Assembly (NCBI RefSeq): GCF_002233675.1
Contig: NZ_NMUQ01000002.1
Span: 1,402,121 to 1,466,120, forward strand
DNA: 64,000 nucleotides
Direction of reading: 5' to 3'
Source: Paenibacillus herberti
Lineage (GTDB): Bacteria > Bacillota > Bacilli > Paenibacillales > Paenibacillaceae
Both the position numbers and the translations under genes were made by a program. The notes below the pieces were generated by a model, which was not told where the DNA came from, did not search any database, and saw only the letters and a list, made by a program, of their open reading frames with translations. Shown in pieces: positions 43,005 through 53,214 of the stretch (position 1 is its first letter; each line of letters starts with the position of its first letter).

Positions 43005-45005
43005 ATGGCCGAGAAGGTGCAACAGCCCAATCTGTTCCAGCTGAAGTCGGATTATACACCACAGGGCGACCAACCACGTGCGATTGACCAGCTTGTGGAG
43101 GGCATCCGCGACGGACGCAAGCATCAGATTCTGCTCGGGGCTACTGGCACCGGCAAGACCTACACCATCGCCAATACGATCGCGAAGCTGAACCGACCGA
43201 CGCTCGTTATTGCTCACAACAAGACTCTTGCCGCGCAGTTGTGCAGCGAGTTCCAGGAATTTTTCCCCGATAATGCAGTCTCCTATTTCGTCAGCTACTA
43301 TGACTACTACCAGCCAGAAGCCTATCTACCGTCGACCGACACCTACATCGAGAAGGACTCCAGCATCAACGATGAGATCGATAAGCTACGTCACTCCGCG
43401 ACCAGCTCGTTATTCGAGCGCCGCGACGTTATTATCGTTGCCAGCGTGTCCTGCATCTACGGTCTCGGTTCCCCGGAGGATTACGGCACTCTCGTACTAT
43501 CGCTGCGCAAGGGCATGGAGAAGGGTCGAGACGAGATTCTTCACAAGCTGGTTGATATTCAGTACAAGCGCAACGACATCAACTTTGTGCGGGGCACATT
43601 CCGTGTGCGCGGCGACATCGTAGAGATTTTCCCTGTAGCGAACAACGAGCGGGCGATTCGCGTAGAGCTTTTCGGAGACGAGATCGAGCGTATTACTGAG
43701 ATTGACGTGCTGACCGGCGAGATCGTCGGAGAGCGCGAACATGTCGCTATATTCCCGGCTTCCCACTTTGTCACCCAAGAAGATAAGATGCGCATTGCGC
43801 TGGTGAACATCGAGCGTGAGCTGGAGGAGCGTCTTGCGGAGATGCGCGACAACGGCAAGCTGCTGGAGGCTCAGCGGCTGGAGCAACGGACTCGTTACGA
43901 CATCGAGATGATGCAGGAGATGGGCTTTTGCTCCGGCATCGAGAACTATTCCGGGCCGCTTACGTTCCGCGAGCGCGGCGCTACGCCGTATACGCTGATG
44001 GATTATTTCCCCGATGATATGCTTATCGTTATTGACGAGTCCCATGTGACGCTGCCGCAGGTTCGCGCTATGTACAACGGTGACCGCGCGCGTAAAGAGG
44101 TGCTCGTGGAACACGGCTTCCGGCTGCCATCGGCAATGGACAATCGGCCGTTGAAGTTCGAAGAGTTCGAGGCCAAGGACAAACAAACGATCTACGTCTC
44201 CGCGACGCCGGGACCTTACGAGCTTGAACTTACGCCGCATGAACCGATTCAGCAGATCATTCGTCCAACATGGCTGCTTGACCCGATTATCGAGGTTCGC
44301 CCAACCAAGGGGCAGATCGATGACATGCTGGGGGAGATTCGGGATCGCATAGCTAAGGATGAGCGCGTGCTCGTGACAACGCTGACCAAGAAGATGTCGG
44401 AGGATCTGACCGATTACCTCAAGGAGGTCGGCATCAAGGTACGCTACCTCCACTCCGATATCAAGACACTTGAGCGGATGGCGATTTTGCGCGATTTGCG
44501 TATAGGCACGTTCCATGTATTGGTCGGCATTAACCTGCTGCGGGAGGGCCTTGACCTACCGGAGGTGTCGCTTGTGACCATCCTGGACGCTGACAAGGAA
44601 GGCTTCTTGCGTTCGGAGCGCTCGCTTATCCAGACGATTGGGCGCGCCGCACGTAACTCCGAGGGCCGCGTCATTATGTACGGTGACAAGATCACCGATT
44701 CCATGAATCGGGCGATCACGGAGACGAGTCGTCGCCGTGCGATTCAGGAGGCTTACAACGAGAAGCATGGCGTTACACCTCAGACGATCCGCAAACGGAT
44801 CCACGATGTGATGGAGGCGACCAAGTCCACTGAGCAGAAGAATGATTTCCTGAACGGCGTTTCCGGCAAGTTGACCAAGAAGGAACGTCAGAAGGTTATC
44901 GTGCGCCTGGAGGCCGAGATGAAGGAAGCAGCCAAAAGCCTGCAGTTCGAGCGGGCAGCAGAGCTTCGCGATGCGCTGCTGGAGCTGCGAGCGGAAGAGA
45001 GCTGA
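43005..45005 (+). CDS. uvrB: Excinuclease ABC subunit B
   Basis: About 666 residues, cytoplasmic. The damage-verifying helicase-like subunit of nucleotide excision repair: it is loaded by UvrA2 and recruits UvrC. Walker [15 protein letters not shown] (about 37-50), the beta-hairpin [20 protein letters not shown] (about 91-110), DEAD-like VIDESHVT, helicase motifs V/VI ([22 protein letters not shown]), and a C-terminal UVR domain ([20 protein letters not shown], about 625-660) that contacts UvrC. I take the ATG at 43005 after GAGGGTGAG; a TTG at 42999 is in frame. Followed by uvrA in the same direction. Confidence 0.98.
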   Translation: MAEKVQQPNLFQLKSDYTPQGDQPRAIDQLVEGIRDGRKHQILLGATGTGKTYTIANTIAKLNRPTLVIAHNKTLAAQLCSEFQEFFPDNAVSYFVSYYDYYQPEAYLPSTDTYIEKDSSINDEIDKLRHSATSSLFERRDVIIVASVSCIYGLGSPEDYGTLVLSLRKGMEKGRDEILHKLVDIQYKRNDINFVRGTFRVRGDIVEIFPVANNERAIRVELFGDEIERITEIDVLTGEIVGEREHVAIFPASHFVTQEDKMRIALVNIERELEERLAEMRDNGKLLEAQRLEQRTRYDIEMMQEMGFCSGIENYSGPLTFRERGATPYTLMDYFPDDMLIVIDESHVTLPQVRAMYNGDRARKEVLVEHGFRLPSAMDNRPLKFEEFEAKDKQTIYVSATPGPYELELTPHEPIQQIIRPTWLLDPIIEVRPTKGQIDDMLGEIRDRIAKDERVLVTTLTKKMSEDLTDYLKEVGIKVRYLHSDIKTLERMAILRDLRIGTFHVLVGINLLREGLDLPEVSLVTILDADKEGFLRSERSLIQTIGRAARNSEGRVIMYGDKITDSMNRAITETSRRRAIQEAYNEKHGVTPQTIRKRIHDVMEATKSTEQKNDFLNGVSGKLTKKERQKVIVRLEAEMKEAAKSLQFERAAELRDALLELRAEES

Positions 45006-45120
45006 TTGGCGTCAGCGAAGCAAGGAAAGTCCAGCGGTTTGAGCTGGGGCGGGTGCGGCGAATAGCCTCAGGGCTGCGCATTCCCGTTTTTGAATTGGAA
45101 TTGTTGGTTTTAGAAGGCTG

Positions 45121-45153
45121 ACAGGACTGGCAGCATGAATGCTGCCGTCCTGT
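45121..45153 (+). other. Inverted repeat between uvrB and uvrA
   Basis: ACAGGAC-T-GGCAGCAT / ATGCTGCC-G-TCCTGT forms a 15-pair stem 12 bases before the uvrA ribosome site. No T-run follows, so it may be a partial terminator, an RNA-processing stem or a stabilising element within the operon. Confidence 0.5.
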
Positions 45154-45172
45154 TCCATATAGGAGGTATACA

Positions 45173-48100
45173 GTGGCAATCGACCGTATTGAGATCAAGG
45201 GTGCCAGGGCCCACAACCTGAAAAATATCGATGTAACCATTCCGCGCGACAAGTTCGTCGTGCTTACGGGCCTCAGCGGCTCGGGCAAGTCATCGCTCGC
45301 TTTTGATACGATTTATGCGGAGGGCCAGCGTCGCTACGTCGAGTCGCTGTCGGCCTACGCCCGCCAGTTTCTCGGTCAGATGGAGAAGCCCGATGTCGAT
45401 TCAATCGAGGGCCTCAGCCCCGCAATCTCCATCGATCAGAAGACGACAAGCCGCAACCCGCGTTCCACGGTTGGCACGGTCACGGAGATTTACGACTATT
45501 TGCGTCTGTTGTATGCCCGCATCGGCAAACCACATTGCCCGGAGCATGGTATTGAGATCACCTCGCAGACGGTAGAGCAAATGGTTGACCGAATTCTGGA
45601 ATACCCGGAGCGGACGCGCCTGCAGATCCTCGCGCCGATTGTATCCGGCCGCAAGGGCGAACATACAAAGTTGCTTCAGGATATCCAGAAGCAGGGTTTC
45701 GTCCGTGTACGCGTGGACGGCGAGCTGCGTGATCTAGGTGACAACATCGAGCTCGAAAAGAACAAAAAGCATAACATCGAGGTCATTGTCGACCGTATCG
45801 TCGTTAAGGACGACGTTCGTACTCGTCTGGCAGACTCTCTTGAGACGGCACTTACGCTGTCGGAGGGCCAGGTCATCGTGGACATCATCGATCAGGAGGA
45901 GCTGATGTTCAGCTCCAACCTAGCCTGTCCGACCTGTGGCTTCAGCATCGATGAGCTGTCGCCGCGAATGTTCTCGTTTAATAGCCCATTCGGTGCATGC
46001 TCGGAATGCGACGGTCTTGGCGCCAAAATGATTGTGGACCCAGACCTTATTTACGACCCCAGCAAAACGATTGTGTCTGGCGCTTTCGAGGCATGGGCGG
46101 GTAGCACCTCTAACTATTATCCGCAGTTCATGGCTTCCGTGTGTAAGCATTACGGTATTCCGATGGATCTGCCTGTCGGCGAACTGAACGCGGAGCAAAT
46201 GAAAAAGTTGCTTTATGGAACCGGGGGCGAAAAGGTCCGTTTCCAATATGAAAATGACTTTGGCTTCAGCAAAGAGGCATTTGTACCCTTCGAGGGTGTT
46301 GTCAACAATCTTGCGCGCCGCTACCGTGATACCGCCTCGGACACCATGCGGGAGTATATTGAGGCTTACATGAGCTCCAAGCCATGTGGCACTTGCAAGG
46401 GAAATAGGCTGAAGAAGGAAAGTCTCGCCGTCACCGTCGGTGGGGAAAACATCGCCTATTCAACGTCGTTGTCGATTGGCGAAGCTAAGGAATTCTTCGA
46501 TGGGTTGAATCTTAGTGAAAAGGATCGCACGATCGCCAATCTGATCCTCAAGGAGATCAACAGCCGCCTTGGCTTCCTTGTCAACGTTGGCCTGAACTAT
46601 TTGACGATGTCCCGCGCGGCGGGCACCCTATCGGGCGGAGAGGCTCAGCGCATCAGGCTGGCTACCCAGATTGGCTCCAGCCTGATGGGAGTCCTATATA
46701 TTCTGGACGAGCCTAGCATCGGGCTCCATCAACGCGACAATGACCGGTTGATCGCTACGCTGGAGCATATGCGCAACCTCGGCAACACGCTGATCGTCGT
46801 GGAGCATGACGAGGATACGATGCTGGCTGCGGATTATATCATTGATATTGGTCCCGGCGCTGGCATCCACGGCGGCCATATCATGGCGCAAGGTACACCG
46901 CAGGAGGTTATGGCCGACGAGAACTCGTTGACCGGCCAGTATCTCAGTGGTCGCAAGTTCATCGCCGTGCCGGAGCAGCGCCGTCCCGTCGGTGACAAGT
47001 GGCTTGAGATCCGAGGCGCCAAGGAAAACAACTTGAGAAACGTCAACGTCAAGATTCCAATCGGCGTATTTACAGCCGTGACCGGCGTATCGGGCTCTGG
47101 TAAGTCAACGTTAATCAACGAGATTTTGTACAAAACGCTGGCGCGTGATCTCAACCGGGCTAAGGTCCGTCCGGGCGAGCACAAGGAGATTCGCGGCCTC
47201 GAGCAGATCGACAAGGTGATCGACATTGATCAGTCGCCAATCGGCCGCACGCCGCGTTCCAATCCAGCTACCTATACTGGCGTATTTGATGATATCCGTG
47301 ATTTGTATGCCTCGACCAATGAGGCTAAGGTGCGCGGTTATAAGAAAGGCCGCTTCAGCTTCAACGTCAAAGGTGGACGCTGCGAGGCATGTCGTGGTGA
47401 TGGCATCATCAAGATCGAGATGCATTTCCTGCCGGATGTGTACGTGCCTTGCGAGATTTGTAAAGGCAAGCGTTACAACCGTGAGACGCTGGAAATCAAG
47501 TACAAGGGCAATAGCATCGCCGATTTACTGGATATGACGATCGAGAATGCGGCCGACTTCTTCCGCAACGTCCCGAAGATTTACCGCAAGCTGCAAACGC
47601 TGCTAGATGTCGGCCTCGGTTATATGAACATGGGCCAACCAGCGACAACGCTGTCTGGTGGCGAGGCTCAGCGCGTTAAGCTTGCCTCCGAGCTTCACCG
47701 TCGGAGCACTGGCCGCACGTTCTACATTCTGGATGAGCCAACGACCGGCTTGCATATGGACGATGTAGACCGCCTGTTGGTCGTGTTGCATCGTCTGGTC
47801 GACTCTGGAGAATCCGTACTCGTTATCGAGCATAGTCTGGACGTTATCAAAACGGCCGACTACCTTATCGATCTTGGACCAGAGGGCGGCAGCGGAGGCG
47901 GCACAATCGTCGGCATCGGCTCACCGGAGGAGCTCGTCAAGGTAAAAGGTTCCTATACCGGCAAGTATCTCGGTCCGATACTGGAACGCGACCTGCAGCG
48001 CACACGCGAGGCGCGTGTCAAAGCCGAGGCACTGCAAGCGGCTGCCGAAGTCAGCGCTGCGTTGGAGCCAGCTTCTGAACGCAAAACGTCCAAGCGCGGA

Positions 48101-48220
48101 GCAGGTAGCTCCAGCGACGCTGACGGAGCGATGCTGGCGGCGGAGAGCACCGCCCCATACGAGGCGGCTCCCGCACCCAAGAAGCGCGGCCGCAAGCCCA
48201 AGGATACAAGCTCCCAATAA
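45173..48220 (+). CDS. uvrA: Excinuclease ABC subunit A with long charged C-terminal tail
   Basis: 1015 residues. DNA-damage sensor ATPase of nucleotide excision repair. Two ABC modules: Walker [15 protein letters not shown] (about 31-44) and [13 protein letters not shown] (about 640-652); signatures [11 protein letters not shown] and [11 protein letters not shown]; Walker [14 protein letters not shown] and [13 protein letters not shown]; and zinc fingers [11 protein letters not shown]...CSECDG and CEACRGDG...CEICKG. Most UvrA proteins end near residue 950; here about 70 Ala/Glu/Lys-rich residues follow, ending [11 protein letters not shown], an AT-hook-like basic motif that may add nonspecific DNA contact. 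GTG start after AGGAGG. Located 170 bp behind uvrB. Confidence 0.97.
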   Translation: MAIDRIEIKGARAHNLKNIDVTIPRDKFVVLTGLSGSGKSSLAFDTIYAEGQRRYVESLSAYARQFLGQMEKPDVDSIEGLSPAISIDQKTTSRNPRSTVGTVTEIYDYLRLLYARIGKPHCPEHGIEITSQTVEQMVDRILEYPERTRLQILAPIVSGRKGEHTKLLQDIQKQGFVRVRVDGELRDLGDNIELEKNKKHNIEVIVDRIVVKDDVRTRLADSLETALTLSEGQVIVDIIDQEELMFSSNLACPTCGFSIDELSPRMFSFNSPFGACSECDGLGAKMIVDPDLIYDPSKTIVSGAFEAWAGSTSNYYPQFMASVCKHYGIPMDLPVGELNAEQMKKLLYGTGGEKVRFQYENDFGFSKEAFVPFEGVVNNLARRYRDTASDTMREYIEAYMSSKPCGTCKGNRLKKESLAVTVGGENIAYSTSLSIGEAKEFFDGLNLSEKDRTIANLILKEINSRLGFLVNVGLNYLTMSRAAGTLSGGEAQRIRLATQIGSSLMGVLYILDEPSIGLHQRDNDRLIATLEHMRNLGNTLIVVEHDEDTMLAADYIIDIGPGAGIHGGHIMAQGTPQEVMADENSLTGQYLSGRKFIAVPEQRRPVGDKWLEIRGAKENNLRNVNVKIPIGVFTAVTGVSGSGKSTLINEILYKTLARDLNRAKVRPGEHKEIRGLEQIDKVIDIDQSPIGRTPRSNPATYTGVFDDIRDLYASTNEAKVRGYKKGRFSFNVKGGRCEACRGDGIIKIEMHFLPDVYVPCEICKGKRYNRETLEIKYKGNSIADLLDMTIENAADFFRNVPKIYRKLQTLLDVGLGYMNMGQPATTLSGGEAQRVKLASELHRRSTGRTFYILDEPTTGLHMDDVDRLLVVLHRLVDSGESVLVIEHSLDVIKTADYLIDLGPEGGSGGGTIVGIGSPEELVKVKGSYTGKYLGPILERDLQRTREARVKAEALQAAAEVSAALEPASERKTSKRGAGSSSDADGAMLAAESTAPYEAAPAPKKRGRKPKDTSSQ

Positions 48221-48263
48221 GGAGTTCTCGGGCGTGAGCGGGGAACCCAGTCAAATATAACAA

Positions 48264-48308
48264 GCAAGAGGCCCATCCAACTGACGTCGGATGGGCCTCT
48301 TGCTTTAT
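48264..48308. terminator. Bidirectional intrinsic terminator
   Basis: GCAAGAGGCCCATCC pairs with GGATGGGCCTCTTGC and is followed by a T-rich run. It ends uvrA and separates it from the converging reductase gene. Confidence 0.88.
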
Positions 48309-48338
48309 TTTATGCAGTTAACTAACTTAAACCTGAGC

Positions 48339-49958
48339 TCAGACTGCTTTAGCAGCGGCGAGAATATCGGTGAGCTTCTCTTGGAAGGACGGCACTCCGA
48401 CGCGGTTTACGTAGTTATGGAACGTCTCGCCTTGCTGGCGACCTTCCCTGTAAAACTCGATCAGCTGAGCGAGCACAGCTGGTACGTCAGTACTTTTGAC
48501 GCGGCCCTTCAACGGTTTGTTGAAGGTTGCACCTGGACCAAGGATACCGCCTACAGCAATGTCGAACGCGTCGACAGTGCCCTCTGGCGTTTTGACGAGT
48601 GAGCCCTGTAGACCAAAGTCAGCAATATGCTTCTGGCCGCAGCCGTTCGGGCAGCCGATGAAGTGGATGCGAATCTTCTCGTCTAGTTCAACATGCTCAT
48701 CGAGATATTCAGCCACGTGGCGCGCGAATTCTTTGGTCTCAACGATGGCCAGATTGCAGAATTCGTTGCCGGTGCAGCTAACGGTGCGACTCATGAAAGG
48801 CTTCGGATTCGGCGTCAAACGCTGCAGCACAGGAGCGGCTAAAGCGGCTTCGAGATCCTCATCCTTAAAACCGGTAAGAATAATGTTCTGCGACATTGTG
48901 GTGCGGATTTTACCTTCACCATATTGATCGGCGATGTCGCAAAGCTGCTCCAGCTCATCCGAGTTGGTGCGGCCGACAGGAACGTTCAGGCCGATGTAGT
49001 TGCGGCCGTCCTTTTGCTTATGCACACCGTCGAAATAAGCAGCCTGCCAGCCCAGCGTTTTGCTCGTTCCTTTGGAAGGCATGTCGCCGATCAGCTTGAG
49101 CAGCTCTTCTTGGAACTTCTCCGGTCCCCAGTCTGCAACGAGAAACTTAAGCCGCGCGTGATGGCGCTTCTCGCGGTAGCCATGATCGCGGAACAGTGTC
49201 GTTACGCCAATCGCAACTTTCAACGCTTCTTCCGGACGAACGAAGATGTCGAGCTCTTTTGCCAGGTAAGGCTTGGCGCTCAGTCCGCCGCCGACCCATG
49301 CATGGAAGCCAATTACTTCTTGGCCGTCGATTTCCTTAATAGCAGGAGTGAAGGCCAAATCGTTGATTTCCGCATGTGCGTTGTTGTAGATGTTGGCGGA
49401 GATGGACATTTTGTACTTACGCGGCAGGTTGGAGAACTCGCGGTTCATCAGGAAGTAATCATTCACTTCCTCTACGAGCGCAGTTGTATCCATCAGTTCG
49501 TCTTTGTCGATGCCTTGCAGCGGATTGCCGACAATCGTACGTGGGCAGTCACCGCAGGACTCGTAGCTGTACAGACCGACTTCTTCGAGGCGCTTGAAAA
49601 TGTCAGGCATATTCTCAATGCGCAGCCAGTGGTACTGAATCGCCTGACGTGTCGTTACGTCGATTAGATCCCGGCCGTAATCGCGGCCAATCGAAGCAAG
49701 GGCGCGTGTCTGTGCGGTCGTCAAGACGCCTGCATTGATACGAATCCGCATCATGAAGTAGCCATCACGTGGCTTTTGCTCGTAGACTCCTGCCCATTTG
49801 AAACGGTTCATATCATCCTCAGGAATGGAGTCATACCCTTCCAGAGCATACTTTTCAATAATGGTACGGATTACATCGAGTCCGTCTTTCTCAATCTTCC
49901 AAAGTTCCATTTTATTCAGCTTGGATGGATCACTCATCCACGGCGTTTCGTAAGCCAT
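48339..49958 (-). CDS. Siroheme/4Fe-4S nitrite or sulfite reductase (ferredoxin-type)
   Basis: 539 residues, cytoplasmic. Six-electron reductase that turns nitrite into ammonia or sulfite into sulfide. Two ferredoxin-like halves with siroheme-contacting motifs; the cluster ligands are Cys395 and Cys401 (SCTGNEFCN) and Cys436 and Cys440 (GCPNGCGQ), the C-x5-C...C-x3-C pattern that bridges siroheme. RQAIQYHWLR and SISANIYNNAHAEINDLAFT are also typical. Ferredoxin-type length with no flavin partner alongside. Which anion it prefers cannot be told. No cys or nas genes are adjacent. Confidence 0.92.
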   Translation of the reverse strand: MAYETPWMSDPSKLNKMELWKIEKDGLDVIRTIIEKYALEGYDSIPEDDMNRFKWAGVYEQKPRDGYFMMRIRINAGVLTTAQTRALASIGRDYGRDLIDVTTRQAIQYHWLRIENMPDIFKRLEEVGLYSYESCGDCPRTIVGNPLQGIDKDELMDTTALVEEVNDYFLMNREFSNLPRKYKMSISANIYNNAHAEINDLAFTPAIKEIDGQEVIGFHAWVGGGLSAKPYLAKELDIFVRPEEALKVAIGVTTLFRDHGYREKRHHARLKFLVADWGPEKFQEELLKLIGDMPSKGTSKTLGWQAAYFDGVHKQKDGRNYIGLNVPVGRTNSDELEQLCDIADQYGEGKIRTTMSQNIILTGFKDEDLEAALAAPVLQRLTPNPKPFMSRTVSCTGNEFCNLAIVETKEFARHVAEYLDEHVELDEKIRIHFIGCPNGCGQKHIADFGLQGSLVKTPEGTVDAFDIAVGGILGPGATFNKPLKGRVKSTDVPAVLAQLIEFYREGRQQGETFHNYVNRVGVPSFQEKLTDILAAAKAV

Positions 49959-50246
49959 TCGTTATGAACCTCCTCTAAAATGCTGGCCCGTTCAAATTCC
50001 GATAAAAAAGGTGTGATTATACTAATCCGATCGTACCATAACGGGATTCAAATGGGAACAAATGTGGGGGAGCTCGCTATAACGATTGCTGATGGGGATC
50101 ATTGGGTTTTTTTATAATCCCCAAGAATAGGAAGAGCATTATTGTCGCACGCTATATGGTGACAAATTTGTGGCAAACCGGTTACAGAGCGAAAACATCT
50201 TGCATCCAAGCCGCCTAAAAGATACCATAGTTTATATGAAGTGCGA
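49959..50246. other. Intergenic region upstream of the reductase
   Basis: Holds the reductase promoter region reading leftwards. An imperfect TGGGGATCATTGGG...ATAATCCCCA inverted repeat near 50093-50131 is the only structure I see. No gene. Confidence 0.3.
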
Positions 50247-50414
50247 GTTCAAAAAAGGTCATCATTCAGCACCGAGAAGGTTGTGAGAACCAGAAGAAGG
50301 AGGAGCGGAGTGTAGGCAAACCTACATGAGCACCGGACTTCGAAGGTGAACACAAGATTCGATGTCGAGTTGGCTTCCTGCTTTACTTCGTGATCAATGG
50401 GGGGCTTTTTGAAC
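50247..50414 (+). repeat. Structured interspersed element of ~170 bp
   Basis: The ends are complementary: GTTCAAAAAAGG (from 50247) and GGGCTTTTTGAAC (to 50414), with a second pairing possible between GGTCATCA and TGATCA. Inside are GGAGCGGAG, a hairpin TGTAGG-CAAA-CCTACA, and GAGCACCGGACTTCG. The whole layout (closing stem, internal hairpins, conserved purine-rich GGAGCGGAG) looks like a structured RNA domain or a miniature repeat. It resembles intergenic elements I associate with Paenibacillus genomes; that recollection needs a search. Confidence 0.55.
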
Positions 50415-50539
50415 AACCTCATGAAGTCTTAGAGAAATGGTCATGATGTAGCCGACTATCCATCCGCCGGCAGGAACTTGCTGCGGCGCGGTACGGAAGC
50501 GGTCTCAAGCCAGCATTTTAATCCGGGAGGTAGCACCCC

Positions 50540-50764
50540 ATGTATCTTGCAGCAACAGAAACGGCGGAAGCCGTAGCAACATCGAGCACGTTCAATACAT
50601 TCGACATCTTTATGGTTCTGTTCACGATTCTGATTGCAATCGGATTTGTGCGCCTGGTAGTCCAGAAGCAGAAGAACATTTTTGCGATTGGCTGGACGGC
50701 AGCTTGTCTGCTCGTTTTCCTGATTGTCGATTTCTTCATGGTTAAAATTTGGTTTGGCCTCTAA
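50540..50764 (+). CDS. Small two-helix membrane protein, possibly DUF2759-like
   Basis: 74 residues: a short polar N-terminus, helix 1 (about 20-41, FNTFDIFMVLFTILIAIGFV), a basic turn RLVVQKQKNIF, and helix 2 (about 47-70). The build resembles the DUF2759 family of Bacillus small membrane proteins, but I am not certain. ATG preceded by GGGAGGT at good spacing. It is the first gene after the structured element at 50247-50414, whose transcript could be its leader. Function unknown. Confidence 0.7.
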   Translation: MYLAATETAEAVATSSTFNTFDIFMVLFTILIAIGFVRLVVQKQKNIFAIGWTAACLLVFLIVDFFMVKIWFGL

Positions 50765-50842
50765 GCCATTCCTGAATGCTCGTACATACAGCGGTTGATG
50801 CGCACGTAATGGAATAGCGGCTCAACCGGCCTTGAGCACGAC

Positions 50843-50886
50843 AAAAAGGCTTCCCTTCGGCATAATGCCGCTAGGGAAGCCTTTTT
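50843..50886. terminator. Bidirectional intrinsic terminator
   Basis: AAAAAGGCTTCCCT...AGGGAAGCCTTTTT with an inner GGCAT/ATGCC stem, between converging genes. Confidence 0.92.
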
Positions 50887-50907
50887 ACCTACTTAGAATC
50901 CGAACAG

Positions 50908-51876
50908 TTATACCCACCACATCTCGCCAAGCGGCTCGCGGATAAGTACCTGCTGCAGATTGGAAACGGCTTTGCTGAAGCCTTCTTCCACGCTCATGAG
51001 GCCGTCTTCATGCTCGATGCTGACGACATAGTCATAACCGACGAGACGCAATGCGCTAATAATATCCGCCCATACTTTGAGATCGTGGCCGAAGCCGACA
51101 GAGCGGAACTGCCAAGCGCGGTCCAGCATCAGAGCATAGGACTGCATGTCGGTTACGCCATGTTTGTTGACATTGATCGGGTCAATAGTCGTATCCTTAG
51201 CATGGAAATGATGAATGGCTCCTTCGCGTCCAAGAATATGGATCGCTTGAACCGGATCAATTCCTTGCCACCACATGTGGCTCGGATCGAGGTTGGCGCC
51301 GATTGCTTTGCCGGTCGCTTCGCGCAGGCGAAGCATCGTAGCTGGCGTGTGGACGGAGAATCCGCCATGCAGCTCAAGGCCGATTTTAATGCCTGCTGCC
51401 TCGGCGATGCCATTGATTTCGCTCCAATAAGGAATGACCTTTTGTTCCCACTGCCACTTGAGCACTTCTTGAAAATCATTCGGCCAAGGAGCGACAGGCC
51501 AGTTCGGGTATTTAGCGTCTTCATGGTCGCCCGGCAAGCCGGAGAATGTGTTAACGACCGACACCTCAAGGCGGTTAGCCAGTTCAATCGTTTTGCGAAT
51601 GATCGTGTCATGCTCGGTGGAGATGGCCTTTTGTGGATGAAGCGGATTGCCATGGCAGCTCAGGGCGCTGATCATCAGGCCGCGAGATTCTACTGCCTGC
51701 TTGAAGGCGCGGCGCTTGCCGTCATCGGCGAGCAGCTCGTCCAGATCAAGATGCGGGCTTCCTGGATAGTTGCCGGTTCCGATCTCGAGGGCGTCTAGCC
51801 CTTTGGATGCGATGTAGTCCAAGGATTCCTCGAACGATTTTTGGGCAAAAAGAACAGAGAATACGCCAAGTTTCAT
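50908..51876 (-). CDS. Sugar phosphate isomerase/epimerase-like TIM-barrel protein
   Basis: About 322 residues, AP-endonuclease-2/xylose-isomerase-like TIM barrel. It has LDALEIGTGNYPGSPHLDLD (about 28-47), the metal-site ELHGGFSVHTPATM (Glu about 180), NLDPSHMWWQGIDP, HFHAKDT and VSIEHEDGLMSVEEG, together giving the four divalent-metal ligands expected (Glu, Asp, His, Glu). Members isomerise or epimerise sugars or inositol derivatives; the substrate is open. The start is ATG with GGGAGG 9 bases upstream. Single gene, cytoplasmic. Confidence 0.9.
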   Translation of the reverse strand: MKLGVFSVLFAQKSFEESLDYIASKGLDALEIGTGNYPGSPHLDLDELLADDGKRRAFKQAVESRGLMISALSCHGNPLHPQKAISTEHDTIIRKTIELANRLEVSVVNTFSGLPGDHEDAKYPNWPVAPWPNDFQEVLKWQWEQKVIPYWSEINGIAEAAGIKIGLELHGGFSVHTPATMLRLREATGKAIGANLDPSHMWWQGIDPVQAIHILGREGAIHHFHAKDTTIDPINVNKHGVTDMQSYALMLDRAWQFRSVGFGHDLKVWADIISALRLVGYDYVVSIEHEDGLMSVEEGFSKAVSNLQQVLIREPLGEMWWV

Positions 51877-52013
51877 AAGGGTAACCTCCCAATGGGATGA
51901 TAGTAGCACTAAAGTTCCAAACGCACTCATTATACCATGGGCTGAAGAAGCAATTCAGTGCTGGGGCTCTATCCGGCAAAATTGCATAAGAAGTGGACAA
52001 AGGAGAGATGAAC

Positions 52014-52676
52014 ATGAATGGACCGGTTGCTCTGCTGCTGGCGCATCCTGATGATGAAACGTTTCTGGCGGCAGCATTAATACGTACTCTGGCGAATAGG
52101 GGAGAAGCACCCGTGTTGCTCGTCGCGACTCGTGGTGATGCAGGCTTGAGGGGCAGCCAGCAGGCACGGTTGCTCGGCAGCAACCTCGGAGCTGAGCGAG
52201 AGCGGGAGTTAGCTGAAGCGGCTGCTATTTTGGGTATAAAAGAGGTCGGCCATCTCGGCTACCCCGACGGATGTCTTGCCGAGGCCGACGAAGATGAGGT
52301 AATTCGGCAGGTGGCTGAATATTTGGCCGTTCATAAACCGGCGGCGCTCGTTACGTTCCCTCTTGATGGAGGAAACGGTCATCCTGACCATATGGCCATT
52401 TCGCGGATTGGCACGAGATTGGTCAAGGATGGGCATATACCTGGACTTCGGCAGTTGTATTATGTAGGCTCACTGGCTTTGCATGAGCAAGGCCGTAAGG
52501 AGGCGCTAGTGCTGGACACGGCGCTCCATTGGGACGTCAAAGCAGCGGCTCTGGCTGCGCATCGTTCTCAAGCCGATACGATCTCGCGTTATTTCGGCGA
52601 TCTATCCGCTCCTCCTGTAGAGTGGCAGCACGAGCGGTTCTACTTGGCTTGGGAGGACGGTAAGGACTGGCCTTGA
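52014..52676 (+). CDS. PIG-L/LmbE-type zinc deacetylase (BshB-like)
   Basis: About 220 residues. Zinc-dependent N-deacetylase of the GlcNAc-PI / bacillithiol / mycothiol family: the first metal motif AHPDDE (His11, Asp14) follows the first beta-strand and the second is NGHPDHM (His123, His126). LGYPDG and the C-terminal ALAAHRSQADTI are typical of the group. In Firmicutes such enzymes include BshB, which deacetylates GlcNAc-malate in bacillithiol synthesis; other N-acetyl sugars are possible. I use the ATG at 52014, 8 bases after AAAGGAG. Followed immediately by the tandem hairpin repeat. Confidence 0.88.
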   Translation: MNGPVALLLAHPDDETFLAAALIRTLANRGEAPVLLVATRGDAGLRGSQQARLLGSNLGAERERELAEAAAILGIKEVGHLGYPDGCLAEADEDEVIRQVAEYLAVHKPAALVTFPLDGGNGHPDHMAISRIGTRLVKDGHIPGLRQLYYVGSLALHEQGRKEALVLDTALHWDVKAAALAAHRSQADTISRYFGDLSAPPVEWQHERFYLAWEDGKDWP

Positions 52677-52690
52677 GGTTAGTGGATGCA

Positions 52691-53155
52691 AAATGGCTTC
52701 GCCAAAGGCGAAGCTGTATTTGCAATTATGCGCAAAAAAGCTTCGCCAAAGGCGAAAGCTGTATTTGTAATTATGCGCAAAAAAGCTTCGCCAAAGGCGA
52801 AAGCTGTATTTGTAATTATGCGCAAAAAAGCTTCGCCAAAGGCGAAAGCTGTATTTGCAATTATGCGCAAAAAAGCTTCGCCAAAGGCGAAAGCTGTATT
52901 TGTAATTATGCGCAAAAAAGCTTCGCCAAAGGCGAAAGCTGTATTTGCAATTATGCGCAAAAAAGCTTCGCCAAAGGCGAAAGCTGTATTTGTAATTATG
53001 CGCAAAAAAGCTTCGCCAAAGGCGAAAGCTGTATTTGCAATTATGCGCAAAAAAGCTTCGCCAAAGGCGAATTTGTAATTATGCGCAAAAAAGCTTCGCC
53101 AAAGGCGAAAGCTGTATTTGCAATTATGCGCAAAAAAGCTTCGCCAAAGGCGAAG
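52691..53155. repeat. 45-bp tandem repeat, each unit a GC-rich hairpin
   Basis: About ten units of 45 bp: AAAAAAGCTTCGCC-AAA-GGCGAAAGCTG followed by TATTTG(C/T)AATTATGCGC. Each unit folds into GCTTCGCC/GGCGAAGC behind an A6 run. Units alternate between TGCAAT and TGTAAT variants; one unit near 53060 has lost six bases. Frames open through it on both strands (45 is a multiple of three) are by-products. It begins 14 bases after the deacetylase stop codon. Confidence 0.92.
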
Positions 53156-53214
53156 CCATTGTGTAGAGAAACTTTAGAGACACCTAGATAGAACCTGGCT
53201 TCCGTGGGCCAACG

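Noticed and set aside
52691-53155. CRISPR array
   Set aside because: Units are contiguous 45-bp tandem copies with no variable spacers, and no cas genes are nearby.
52673-53191. Repeat-encoded frames on both strands of the 45-bp array
   Set aside because: Unit length is a multiple of three; no ribosome site or signal sequence, and the same DNA is open on both strands.
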